Positions 22,557 through 30,824 of a DNA stretch of 30,920 nt are shown here, piece after piece. Position 1 is the stretch's first letter; each line of letters begins with the position of its first letter. A program made the translations under genes and the position numbers. Under the pieces are notes generated by a model. That model was not told the DNA's origin. It saw only the letters and a list, made by a program, of their open reading frames with translations, and ran no database searches. This stretch comes from Colimorpha_A sp045533115. Its GTDB lineage: Bacteria; Bacillota; Clostridia; Oscillospirales; CAG-272. The DNA lies in the NCBI GenBank assembly GCA_045533115.1, contig JAZSHF010000057.1, forward strand, positions 1 to 30,920, written 5' to 3'.

Positions 22557-23798
22557 ATGCCTAAATACGAAGAAGTAAAAAAAGAAATTGCCGATCAGAT
22601 CGAAAGAGCTAAAAGAGAGCACTGCTATCCCGGAACGGCGTTCCCCGATTCGGGAGCGATCCGCCGCCGTGACGTTGCGCGCGACCGCGGAAGCGTTTGG
22701 CGTCCGACCTTCGTTCACGACGTTGACAAGATAATGCACTGCCCTTACTACAACCGCTATTCCGATAAGACTCAGGTATTTTCTCTGACAAAAAACGACG
22801 ATATTACAAGACGCGCTCTGCACGTTCAGCTCGTATCGCGCATTTCCCGTACCATTGGTGCGGCGCTTCACCTTAATCTTGACCTGATAGAAGCCATCTC
22901 CCTCGGTCACGATATAGGTCACACGCCCTTCGGTCATACGGGCGAGCATTATCTTGACGGGCTTTATAACGCCTACACGGGGCGACATTTCTATCACAAT
23001 ATTCATTCCGTCCGCGTGCTTGACGGAATATTCCCCTACAATATAAGCCTTCAGACGCTCAACGGCATCGCCGCGCATAACGGCGAAATTGAGTGTGAGG
23101 AGTATCATCCCGTTCCGCTTTCGTCTTTTGAGGAATTCGACAGGATGATTGAAAAGTGCTATCAGGATCGTGCGGCGGCGGCTGAGCTTATGCCCTCAAC
23201 CCTTGAAGGCAGCGTCGTTCGTCTTGCGGATATAATTGCCTATCTCGGCAAAGACCGCCAGGATGCTATCATACGCGCGAAGCTAGCTGACGAGAGTATG
23301 TTCGTAAACGAGGAAATCGGCTCGATCAATTCCGAGATCATCAACAATCTCGTCGTAAACGTAATCGAAAACAGCTACGGCAAGCCGTACATCAGTCTTG
23401 ACGCTAAGCATTTCAAGGCATTAAGCAAATCTAAGATGGACAACTATGCCCGTATTTACAATCGCGCGGCGGCGCTCGCTCATCTCGACACTTCCGTTAA
23501 GCCGATGATGGCTGAAATTTACGGACAGATGCTTGACGACCTCAAAAACGGCGTAAAGACCTCTCCGATATTCACTCACCACATTGATTACGTCAATGCG
23601 GTCTACTACAAGAAGCGCAAGGTTCCCTATGAGAACAGCGAACCGAACCAGATCGTGGTTGACTACATTGCAAGTATGACCGATAACTATTTTATCGAGC
23701 TTCACAATTACCTTTTCCCCAATAGTGACCTGAAGGTCGAATACGCGGGCTACTTTGATGAGGAGCTTCGCGCAAGAGAGGAAAAGAAGAATGTTTGA
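22557..23798 (+). CDS. HD-domain deoxynucleotide triphosphohydrolase (dGTPase-like)
   Basis: This protein is likely to hydrolyse dNTPs to deoxynucleosides and triphosphate. 413 residues. The HD metal site is complete: H89 (RRALHVQLVSR), H118-D119 (SLGHDIGHTPFGHTGE) and D225 (VRLADIIAYLGKD). The RPTFVHDVDKIMHC segment is common to Dgt-like proteins. E. coli Dgt is longer (505 residues); this is the shorter Firmicute form. The product nucleosides can enter deoD/deoC in the same operon. The start has AGGGG upstream and the stop overlaps the next gene by 8 bases. Confidence 0.9.
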   Translation: MPKYEEVKKEIADQIERAKREHCYPGTAFPDSGAIRRRDVARDRGSVWRPTFVHDVDKIMHCPYYNRYSDKTQVFSLTKNDDITRRALHVQLVSRISRTIGAALHLNLDLIEAISLGHDIGHTPFGHTGEHYLDGLYNAYTGRHFYHNIHSVRVLDGIFPYNISLQTLNGIAAHNGEIECEEYHPVPLSSFEEFDRMIEKCYQDRAAAAELMPSTLEGSVVRLADIIAYLGKDRQDAIIRAKLADESMFVNEEIGSINSEIINNLVVNVIENSYGKPYISLDAKHFKALSKSKMDNYARIYNRAAALAHLDTSVKPMMAEIYGQMLDDLKNGVKTSPIFTHHIDYVNAVYYKKRKVPYENSEPNQIVVDYIASMTDNYFIELHNYLFPNSDLKVEYAGYFDEELRAREEKKNV

Positions 23799-24738
23799 TA
23801 AGATACTCGATTTAATTAAAAAATACCCCGTTATCGTGATCCACCGTCACAAAAATCCCGACGGTGATGCGCTCGGCAGCCAAATCGGTCTTAAGCATAT
23901 TATCCGCGACAGCTTCCCCGACAAAACGGTTTACACCGTAGGTGATATGACGCCGCGATATGCGTTTATGGCAGACGAGCCGATGGACGATATAAGTGAC
24001 GATCTTTATAAGAACGCTCTTGCGATAGTCCTTGACACCTCCGCAAAGGCACTTATAAGCGATGATAGGTATACTATTGCCTGCGAAAACGCCCGCTTCG
24101 ACCATCATCTTTTCGTTGAGGAAATATGCGGTGTCGAGCATGTTGACACGAGCTTTGAAAGCTGCTGCGGTCTTATTGCGTCATTTGCAAAGGAGTGTAA
24201 TCTTACCGTTTCGGAAACCGCTGCAAAGGCGCTCTACACGGGAATGGTCACCGATTCGGGACGCTTCCGTTACGATTCGACAACGTCGCAGACCTTCAAA
24301 ATGGCTTCCTTTCTTATTGAACGGGGCTTCGACACTAACGAGATATTCAGAAATCTCTATTCGGACGAACTGTCGAACATTCAGTTGCGGGCGAAATTTA
24401 TGCTCAAAATTAACGTCGCAGAAAACGGCGTTGCGTACATATACACGACTCTTGAAGAGGCAAAGAGCTATGGCGTTGACAATTTCACTATATCGCGCGG
24501 AATGGTAAACACGATGTCGGAGATCAAGGGGATCGACCGTTGGGTTAATTTTACCGAGACCGATAACGGCGTGCTTTGCGAGCTCCGTTCGTCAAAAATG
24601 AACATAAATCCCATTGCCGTAAAGTACGGCGGAGGAGGTCACAAAAAGGCAAGCGGCGCGACGCTCAAAAATAAGGACGAGGCGATGGCGCTCCTGAATG
24701 ACCTCATTTTCCTTTCGGAGGATAACAATGAAGCTTGA
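23791..24738 (+). CDS. nrnA: DHH/DHHA1 phosphoesterase, NrnA-like (copy 1)
   Basis: NrnA-type enzymes degrade 2-5-base RNAs (and pGpG or pAp) to mononucleotides. 315 residues from ATG 23791, with AGAGAGG upstream; Bacillus NrnA is about 313. The DHH domain shows H18/H20 and D24-G-D26 (HRHKNPDGDALGS), D82, the DHH triad 104-106 and D155 (GMVTDSGRFRYD). The C-terminal DHHA1 domain has GGGGHKKASG, the substrate-binding loop. All expected metal and substrate residues are present. It overlaps the previous gene by 8 bases and the next by 11. Confidence 0.92.
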   Translation: MFDKILDLIKKYPVIVIHRHKNPDGDALGSQIGLKHIIRDSFPDKTVYTVGDMTPRYAFMADEPMDDISDDLYKNALAIVLDTSAKALISDDRYTIACENARFDHHLFVEEICGVEHVDTSFESCCGLIASFAKECNLTVSETAAKALYTGMVTDSGRFRYDSTTSQTFKMASFLIERGFDTNEIFRNLYSDELSNIQLRAKFMLKINVAENGVAYIYTTLEEAKSYGVDNFTISRGMVNTMSEIKGIDRWVNFTETDNGVLCELRSSKMNINPIAVKYGGGGHKKASGATLKNKDEAMALLNDLIFLSEDNNEA

Positions 24739-25708
24739 AAATATGACGGCTATACTTAATAAGATCAAGGAATACGACTCAATCGTAATTTTCCGCCACA
24801 AGCGTCCCGACGGTGACGCTGTCGGCTCGACAAAGGGACTTCAGAGAATTCTGCGTCTTTCCTTCCCCGAAAAGACGGTGCTTCTTTCAAACGCCGATTA
24901 TTCAGATTACGTGAGCTTCCTTGGCGACGAGGACGGCGTTATTTCCGATGAAATTCTTAAAAAGTCGCTCGGTATCGTCATTGACACCGCAACTACCGAA
25001 AGAATTTCCGACAAGCGTTTTACCCTCTGTCCCGAGCTTATAAAAATCGACCATCACATAAGTGTCGATAATTACGGCGATCCCGAATGGGTCGTCGAGG
25101 AAAAATCGTCGTCTTGTGAAATGATCGCGGAGTTTTACTATGCGTTCCGCGACGAGCTTAAGATCGACACAGAGGCGGCAACCTACATTTACGCCGGAAT
25201 GGTTACCGACTCGGGCAGGTTCCGTTTCCGTTCGGTTTCGGGCGATACCATGAGATATGCAGGTATGCTTCTCGATCTCGGAGTTGACACCGATCATCTT
25301 TACGCGAACCTTTATATGAAGGATTTTCACGAGTTCAAGTTCCACGGTTACGTTCTTGACAACATCAAGATGACCGAGAACGGCGTTGCTTACGTCAGAA
25401 TTACTGCTGAAACGAGAAAAGAGTTCGGTCTTACCTATGAAGAAGCAAGTGCTTGCGTTTCTTATATGGATTCGATCAAAAATTCGCTCATCTGGATCGC
25501 ATTCATTGATGCCGACGACGGCGAAATCAGAGTTCGTCTGCGCTCGCGTTTCGTTACTGTAAACCCGGTAGCTGAAAACTACCGCGGCGGCGGTCACGAC
25601 TGTGCAAGCGGTGCGACCGTATACAACGACGAAGAAATTTACGCACTTCTCTCCGATGCTGACAAGCGCCTTAAGGACTACAAGGAAAATAACGAGGGCT
25701 GGTTATGA
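24728..25708 (+). CDS. DHH/DHHA1 phosphoesterase, NrnA-like (copy 2, diverged paralogue)
   Basis: 326 residues from ATG 24728, with GGAGG 6 bases upstream. It has the same architecture as the preceding gene: FRHKRPDGDAVGS, D86, DHH at 108-110, MVTDSGRFRFR with D161, and DHHA1 loop RGGGHDCASG. Active-site residues are kept, but many others differ. In the DHHA1 loop KK is replaced by DC, which could change substrate preference between nanoRNA, cyclic-dinucleotide products and pAp. It presumably arose by an old tandem duplication. It overlaps surE by 4 bases (ATGA). Confidence 0.9.
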   Translation: MKLENMTAILNKIKEYDSIVIFRHKRPDGDAVGSTKGLQRILRLSFPEKTVLLSNADYSDYVSFLGDEDGVISDEILKKSLGIVIDTATTERISDKRFTLCPELIKIDHHISVDNYGDPEWVVEEKSSSCEMIAEFYYAFRDELKIDTEAATYIYAGMVTDSGRFRFRSVSGDTMRYAGMLLDLGVDTDHLYANLYMKDFHEFKFHGYVLDNIKMTENGVAYVRITAETRKEFGLTYEEASACVSYMDSIKNSLIWIAFIDADDGEIRVRLRSRFVTVNPVAENYRGGGHDCASGATVYNDEEIYALLSDADKRLKDYKENNEGWL

Positions 25709-26421
25709 AGATACTTATAGTAAATGACGACAGTATGTCATCACCCGCCCTTCCCCATCTTATTCGCTGGGCAAGAACGCGCGGTGAGGTCACGGTAGTC
25801 GTTCCGAAGGTCGAGCAAAGTGGCATGAGTCAGTCGCTTGAATTTGTCAAGCCCGTTGCGCTTTCAAAGGAATTTATTGCTCCCGATATCGAGGTTTATG
25901 CGCTTGATTCCACGCCTGCCGACTGCGTTCGCTACGGCGTGACGGGACTTAAAACGAAATACGATCTCATCATTTCGGGTATCAACAAGGGCTACAATCT
26001 CGGCGACGATATTGCTTATTCGGGTACCGTCGGCGCAATCCTTGAAGGCTCACGACTTGGTATCAAGGGTATTGCCCTTTCGGCAGATCACGACAGATTT
26101 GTTAGTGCGTCAGAAGAGCTTGACCGCATCTTTGATTACGTTCTTAAAAAGGATCTGCTTTCAAAGGGCGATCTCTACAACATAAACATTCCCCACGAGA
26201 TCAAGGGCTTCAAGATCACGAAGCAAGGCGGTGAATTTTATACCGATGAGTTCATTGACTGCGGCGACGGAACGGTTCTTCAGACGGGCAACCCTGTTGA
26301 ACGCGAGTTTAATGATCTGACAGTCGATATTGACGCGGTAAGGAACGGTTACGTTTCGATAACGCCGATAACGGCTTGCAAGACCGATATGACGGTTTTT
26401 GAGAGTATTAAGAACATATAA
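25705..26421 (+). CDS. surE: 5'/3'-nucleotidase SurE
   Basis: It dephosphorylates nucleoside monophosphates (and 3'-mononucleotides) to nucleosides. 238 residues. The SurE metal motif is present as N7-D8-D9-S10 at the N-terminus, with S39 (QSGMSQS) and N94 (ISGINKGYNLG) completing the site. It is the final gene of the operon, with its start overlapping the previous stop. It links the mononucleotides released by the NrnA-like enzymes with the nucleosides used by DeoD and Tdk. Confidence 0.95.
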   Translation: MKILIVNDDSMSSPALPHLIRWARTRGEVTVVVPKVEQSGMSQSLEFVKPVALSKEFIAPDIEVYALDSTPADCVRYGVTGLKTKYDLIISGINKGYNLGDDIAYSGTVGAILEGSRLGIKGIALSADHDRFVSASEELDRIFDYVLKKDLLSKGDLYNINIPHEIKGFKITKQGGEFYTDEFIDCGDGTVLQTGNPVEREFNDLTVDIDAVRNGYVSITPITACKTDMTVFESIKNI

Positions 26422-26428
26422 CAAAGCA

Positions 26429-26454
26429 AAAAGCACCGATTACTCGGTGCTTTT
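26429..26454 (+). terminator. Terminator of the nucleotide operon
   Basis: An 11-bp perfect stem, AAAAGCACCGA/TCGGTGCTTTT, with a 4-base loop, 8 bases after the surE stop. Confidence 0.85.
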
Positions 26455-26518
26455 CGTTATCGGCAGAGGCAAAATTAGTTAAGCTAATTTGTATAACAAG
26501 ATTTCATTAGTTCAATTC

Positions 26519-26563
26519 ACCTCATCCGTCAACCTTCGGTTGACACCTTCCCCAAGGGGAAGG
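26519..26563. repeat. Double-hairpin intergenic repeat (CCTTCCCC type)
   Basis: Two adjacent palindromes: GTCAACC-TTC-GGTTGAC (26528-26544) and CCTTCCCC-AA-GGGGAAGG (26546-26563), preceded by CACCTCATCC. From memory this combination is a dispersed repeat in gut Firmicutes such as Faecalibacterium. A small AT-rich hairpin AAATTAG/CTAATTT lies just before it (26472-26490). Confidence 0.65.
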
Positions 26564-26584
26564 CAAGAAAACGTGCCAAAGTTT

Positions 26585-26705
26585 CCTTAATTCGAAAGGG
26601 GTTTCCAAAGGGGAAAACGTGTGCAGAATTTTGCGGAGGCAAAATTCAAATGGTTGTCCCCTTGGCACGTTTCTTTGCAAGCGTTTCTTTGCGTGAGCAA
26701 AGAAA
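26585..26705 (-). repeat. Structured intergenic repeat, copy 2 (inverse orientation)
   Basis: Its reverse complement matches 1759-1885 across almost the whole length, including GAATTTTGC/GCAAAATTC with a different loop (CTCC instead of AAAT) and the outer CCAAGGGG...CCCC-TTGG stem. The terminal hairpin (26684-26705) has stem TTTCTTTGC/GCAAAGAAA where copy 1 has TTTCTTTTC/GAAAAGAAA. It lies between convergent operons; no gene is seen in 26455-26727. Confidence 0.8.
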
Positions 26706-26727
26706 TGCGGAAAAATAATAAACAAAA

Positions 26728-26753
26728 GAAAAGCCACCCGAGGGTGGCTTTTC
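26728..26753 (-). terminator. Terminator of the ABC-importer/nuclease operon
   Basis: GAAAAGCCACCC pairs with GGGTGGCTTTTC with a 2-base loop; a T-rich run follows on the minus strand. Confidence 0.82.
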
Positions 26754-26772
26754 AAATTTTACCGTGAATTGA

Positions 26773-27936
26773 TTAAGCAGCAGTTACGCTCTTAAGATCG
26801 CCTTGGTTGACCTGTACCTTGCCCTTGTATGCGGAAACAGGGCCTTCAACAGTGATGGTATCGCCAACCTTGATGGTGTCGGCACCGTCGCCCTTAAGAC
26901 GGAAGCACTGGAATGCCTTACCCTCAACGTCGATGGTAACGGTTACATTTCCGTAGCCAGCATCGTAGGGAGTATCAACGGAGGTAATTACACCGGTGAG
27001 GGTGTACTTGTGGCCGCCGGAGAGGAGTGCGTTGTCAGCGAGCTTTGCAGCTTCGTCGTAGATCTCTGCGATAGTGTCGTAGATAACTACTTCGTCAGCG
27101 GGTTCAAGCTTTGCAACGTTTTCCTTGGTGATGAGGTTACCGGGGAACTGAGTTACGCCAGTAGTCTCGGCCTTCATATAAGAACCGTCAGAAATACAGA
27201 ACGTATTGAAAGAGTTGTAGGTGCCGAGGCAGTATTCGCCGCCGCTGATCATGGTAAACCATGCCTTGCAGTCTTCCTTGTAGTACCAAACGGTGCCCTC
27301 TGCTGCGTCATACTTGAGGCGCTTGGAGGTGCCTTCGAGGTAAGCGAGAACGTAGGACTTAGCGCCGTCGATCGTGGTGTAGAACTTGTAGCCACCCTCT
27401 ACCTTCTCTGCGTAGAAGTCGGGAGCTGCATTTACGTCTTCGGTAGACGCATAGTACTTGCCGCCGCTAATCTCGTGAGTAGCGAAGAGATTCTTGCCAC
27501 CGAGGTTGCCCTGAGTAAGCATAAGCTTGAATGCAGTGTTTTCTGCGGGCTCAGACTCGTAGGGATCGAAGATGATTACGGGAAGAGTAAGATTGAATTC
27601 CTTAGTCTTCTTCTGTCCGCCAATCGAAACAGTTGCCTTAAGAACGTAGGTAGTCTCTGTGTCGTTTACGTCCGGAACGTCGATCTTAACCATCTTGCCG
27701 TTCTTTACGACCTTGATAGCGGAGTTGCTAACGGTCCAAGTAACTTTAACGGTCTTGCCGTCAATCGGAATGCTGCCAACGAGCTCATAGTCAGCAGGGG
27801 TTCTGTTCATGTCCTTGTAATTGATATTGAGCATAGAAATGGCATCGTCAAGAGCCTTGCTATGATCCTCACCGCCACAAGCAACCATGCCGAGGCAGCA
27901 GATTACTGCCAAGATAAGTGCGAGAAGCTTTTTCAT
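26773..27936 (-). CDS. Lipoprotein with Ig-like and OB-fold domains, function unknown
   Basis: 387 residues. A lipoprotein signal peptide has its lipidated Cys at C20 (LGMVAC). An N-terminal bacterial Ig-like domain (about 27-118, VKVTWTVSNSAIKVV) is followed by an unrecognised beta-rich middle (130-270) containing repeated GG-K/E-YY/YC patterns. A C-terminal OB-fold-like domain (308-385) contains YTLTGVITSVDTPYD and DTITVEGPVSAYKGKVQVNQ. OB folds of this kind bind nucleic acid or oligosaccharide. A strong AAGGAG ribosome binding site precedes the start, and the gene lies 44 bases after the nuclease lipoprotein, so it is likely in the same transcript. No enzymatic motif is seen. Confidence 0.82.
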   Translation of the reverse strand: MKKLLALILAVICCLGMVACGGEDHSKALDDAISMLNINYKDMNRTPADYELVGSIPIDGKTVKVTWTVSNSAIKVVKNGKMVKIDVPDVNDTETTYVLKATVSIGGQKKTKEFNLTLPVIIFDPYESEPAENTAFKLMLTQGNLGGKNLFATHEISGGKYYASTEDVNAAPDFYAEKVEGGYKFYTTIDGAKSYVLAYLEGTSKRLKYDAAEGTVWYYKEDCKAWFTMISGGEYCLGTYNSFNTFCISDGSYMKAETTGVTQFPGNLITKENVAKLEPADEVVIYDTIAEIYDEAAKLADNALLSGGHKYTLTGVITSVDTPYDAGYGNVTVTIDVEGKAFQCFRLKGDGADTIKVGDTITVEGPVSAYKGKVQVNQGDLKSVTAA

Positions 27937-27980
27937 TGTGTTTTTCTCCTTATATATAAATATTTTTTGGAATCAATGAA

Positions 27981-29327
27981 TCAGTGTACTACGACGTCGT
28001 GTACCGAGAAGAGCTTTATCTGATAATCGCCCGAGAAGAACGTGATTATGCCCTTAACGTCGATCGTCTTGCCCATAAAGTAATCCTCGGTCACAAGCGC
28101 GCCATCTTCGTCGTAAAGAACGATGGTACGAACCTGAACGGACTGACCGTCGGGTGTAGTACAGGTAAGAGTGATAGCGCCCTTGGAGGAGCTATCTTCT
28201 TTTGTAGTCGTGTAACAATCGGTTACAACAAGACCCTTCATCTCGATAGTAGTATCGAGTGCGAGATTTGCGTACTTGAAGGTCTTGGAATCCGCATCCT
28301 CAAAATCAACAGTAACTTCCGACTTATAGGTCGCGCCGTCGGTAAGCTTGAAGGTCGGAGTATGTCCCGTGCTTATCAGCTTGAGGTTATTCGGGTTGTT
28401 CGGTCTCATTGACGAATACTCGACGCCCGATACCTGATAGTATCCGCCCGTCTCGTAATAGGTCACAGTACCGACTACGCGGACACGGTTACCGACGCCG
28501 AGAATTTCAAGTCCGTCGCCGTTAAGGCCGTAGCCGTAATAAACCGAGATTCCGTAATAAAGTCCCGTTTCCTCGTCATATTCCTCGATGTATGCGGTAT
28601 TCGCGTTGTTCATCGTAACGATGCCTTCGAATGCGACCTTTGCGTTATCGTATTCGGTAACGTTTGTACGGAGCTCCTTAAGAGTGAGCTCGGTAGCTTC
28701 ACCGTAGGGGAAAAGCGGGTCTTTTTCGGTAGAATGAGAATGTAGTGCCTCTTCCTTAGCCTGCGCGATAGCTGCCATACAGGTCTCACCGTAACGGTTA
28801 TTAGCAGAGTTTGATGCTATTGCAAGACCGAGCTGAAGTATCTCGATATTGAGGTTACGGTAGGTATCGCTGTCTGCGGTCTTGTACCATACCCAGACAA
28901 GATATCTGCCGCCCGTCGAATCGGCGTTCCACTTATTGTCATCGCTCTCAATTATAATCGAGGTAGCATTCTTAAGAGTGTTCTTTGTATACTCGGACGC
29001 GGTCTTACCCCACGGCTCGATCTTACCCGTCGACTCAGGCGTGTTTATTGCAAGGTATCTTGCTTTAAGAACTCCGCCCGGCATAACGGATTCGGGAACG
29101 TTGAAGTGTGTAGTATCGCCGTCGATATATGCGTGAACGGTTACTTCCTGTTTGAGGGTTTCGCTTGACGTCATATCAAGCTTAACGGATGCGGCGTAGT
29201 CCTTGTGCTTCGGCTCTTTATCGCCGTCGGCCTTACCCGTGCAGGAAGCACAGGCAAGGATAACGGTGAGAAGCGCGAGAAGTAGCGCCGCAATTTTTTT
29301 AATATTCTTAATAAAAGTCTTGTTCAT
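27981..29327 (-). CDS. Lipoprotein with staphylococcal-nuclease-like domain and two OB-fold regions
   Basis: 448 residues. The signal peptide has lipobox ACASC (C29). A thermonuclease (SNase) domain spans about 60-200. The family's active-site pattern is present: D69-G-D71-T (calcium-side acids), R90 and E98 in KARYLAINTPES, and R141 in GGRYLVWVW. It should therefore cleave DNA or RNA at the cell surface, by family inference. Two further OB-like regions follow (about 225-305, EGIVTMNNANTAYIEE and VRVVGTVTYYETGGYYQVSG; and 355-448, KGLVVTDCYTTT and IDVKGIITFFSGDYQIKLF). It starts only 5 bases after the binding-protein stop with a weak ribosome binding site, suggesting translational coupling. 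Confidence 0.87.
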   Translation of the reverse strand: MNKTFIKNIKKIAALLLALLTVILACASCTGKADGDKEPKHKDYAASVKLDMTSSETLKQEVTVHAYIDGDTTHFNVPESVMPGGVLKARYLAINTPESTGKIEPWGKTASEYTKNTLKNATSIIIESDDNKWNADSTGGRYLVWVWYKTADSDTYRNLNIEILQLGLAIASNSANNRYGETCMAAIAQAKEEALHSHSTEKDPLFPYGEATELTLKELRTNVTEYDNAKVAFEGIVTMNNANTAYIEEYDEETGLYYGISVYYGYGLNGDGLEILGVGNRVRVVGTVTYYETGGYYQVSGVEYSSMRPNNPNNLKLISTGHTPTFKLTDGATYKSEVTVDFEDADSKTFKYANLALDTTIEMKGLVVTDCYTTTKEDSSSKGAITLTCTTPDGQSVQVRTIVLYDEDGALVTEDYFMGKTIDVKGIITFFSGDYQIKLFSVHDVVVH

Positions 29328-29332
29328 AGAAA

Positions 29333-30772
29333 TTATTTACCGATCTGGTAATTACATTCCTTAACAGCCTTTGCAAATTCGCTCTTGATCTTTGCTTCGA
29401 CCTCGGAATCCTTCCAGTTTTCAACGAGACAGGTCTGAATGAGGTAACCTACTTGGTCACGAGCTACAGAGGAGCCGTTGAATGCGGGAGAGGTGTAGTA
29501 TGCGTGCTCCTGATCGAGACATACCTTAGCAGAGAGAGCCGCGATACGGTCGCCGCCGTCTGCCTTGTTAAGGAAGTCAGCATATACCGGATGTTCCTTG
29601 ACGCTCTTGATTACGGGAACGTAACCGGACGCCATCGAGAATTCTGCCTGAAACTCAACGGTAGTAGTAAGGTACTTAACGAAGAGCCAAGAAGCGAGAA
29701 CTTCCTGAGGATCTGCCTTCTTGAAGATGCAGAGAGAGGGTCCCTGAGAGATGACCTTCGGATTTTCTGCGTTGATCTGAGGAATGGTTGCGATGCCTAC
29801 GTCGAAGGGATACTGGCCGTTTACCTTTTCGGGGCGCTGGTGAGTAGCACCTGCGGACGAACCGATAGACATATAGCTGTTACCGACCTCAGTAGAGGGC
29901 TTAACGAAGAGCTCGGAGGTGTAACCGCCGGAGATCTCCTGGGTCGTTACGTAGCCCTTCTTGTACCAATCTCTGAACTTAGCAACAAAGTTTCTGTTGG
30001 TCTCGTTATTGAAGATAAAGTTGTTGTCGCCGGTAGCGGTAGTGTAGTCGGAGCCGAGCTGCTCGCACATGGTGATGAACCAGTTGGACTCAGAGTCGTA
30101 ACCGAGCGGAATGCACTCGGGGTCGATCGTCTTGATCTGCTCGCAGAGAGCTTCAAGCTCGTCCCAGGTCTTGGGAGGCTGAAGTCCGTTTGCCTCGAAG
30201 AAGGTCTTGTTATAGTAAAGAACCTCGGTAGACTTCGACAGAGGCAGAGTGTACATCTTGCCGTCGCCGAACTGCATACCTTCTTCATAGTAACCCTTGA
30301 TGAAGTCGTCCTTCTGTGCCTGAGTAAGGCCGATAACGGTCTCGTTTCCGAGAGCGTCCTTAACTGTCTTGTCAGCATCGATGAGAACGTCAAGGGTCTG
30401 TACTGCCTTCGACATATTGTAAAGGGCAACGTGGTCGGGGTAGCAGTAAGCGATGTTGGGCTGGTTACCAACGGTGATCTCGGTAGAGATAGTCTTACGA
30501 ACGTCGTCGTAGCTACCTACCTGCTCGTGCTCGATAGTAATATTCGGATAGAGCTTATTGAACTCTACGATATACGCATCGAGAACGTCACGAAGGTTGG
30601 AGCCCATCGTGTGGTAGAAGGTGATTGTGATCTTTTTCGAAGTGTCAAAGCCGTTTTCCGGCATTACGAATTCGGGTGCTACCTTGTTCCCTCCGCAGGA
30701 GAAGAGAGTAAGCATACTCGTAAGCATTGCAACAACGAGGAGCACAGAGATGAGAATTTTTCTGAGTTTCAC
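29333..30772 (-). CDS. ABC importer solute-binding lipoprotein (family 1, sugar type)
   Basis: 479 residues from GTG 30772, chosen because AAAGGAA lies 8 bases upstream and the signal peptide then starts directly (KLRKILISVLLVVAMLTSML). Lipobox LFSC gives lipidated C26. The family-1 fold is seen in ITITFYHTMGSNLRDVLDAY, the KSTEVLYYNKTFFEANGLQP hinge region with PPKTWDELEALC, and ASWLFVKYLTT near the C-terminus. It resembles UgpB/MsmE-type binders of sugars or glycerophosphodiesters; the ligand is not readable. It follows the permease gene by 52 bases and is tightly followed by the nuclease lipoprotein. Confidence 0.92.
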   Translation of the reverse strand: MKLRKILISVLLVVAMLTSMLTLFSCGGNKVAPEFVMPENGFDTSKKITITFYHTMGSNLRDVLDAYIVEFNKLYPNITIEHEQVGSYDDVRKTISTEITVGNQPNIAYCYPDHVALYNMSKAVQTLDVLIDADKTVKDALGNETVIGLTQAQKDDFIKGYYEEGMQFGDGKMYTLPLSKSTEVLYYNKTFFEANGLQPPKTWDELEALCEQIKTIDPECIPLGYDSESNWFITMCEQLGSDYTTATGDNNFIFNNETNRNFVAKFRDWYKKGYVTTQEISGGYTSELFVKPSTEVGNSYMSIGSSAGATHQRPEKVNGQYPFDVGIATIPQINAENPKVISQGPSLCIFKKADPQEVLASWLFVKYLTTTVEFQAEFSMASGYVPVIKSVKEHPVYADFLNKADGGDRIAALSAKVCLDQEHAYYTSPAFNGSSVARDQVGYLIQTCLVENWKDSEVEAKIKSEFAKAVKECNYQIGK

Positions 30773-30824
30773 GGTAAAAATTCCTTTCTTAATTAAAGTT
30801 TTATGATATCGGTTTCCCGAATTA

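Noticed and set aside
26522..26755. Short minus-strand frame over the intergenic repeats downstream of surE
   Set aside because: It spans the CCTTCCCC hairpins, the structured repeat and a terminator stem. Its translation has no domain character.
29453..30796. A 447-codon plus-strand frame opposite the binding-protein gene
   Set aside because: Antisense shadow arising from codon composition. The minus-strand gene has the signal peptide, lipobox and family motifs.
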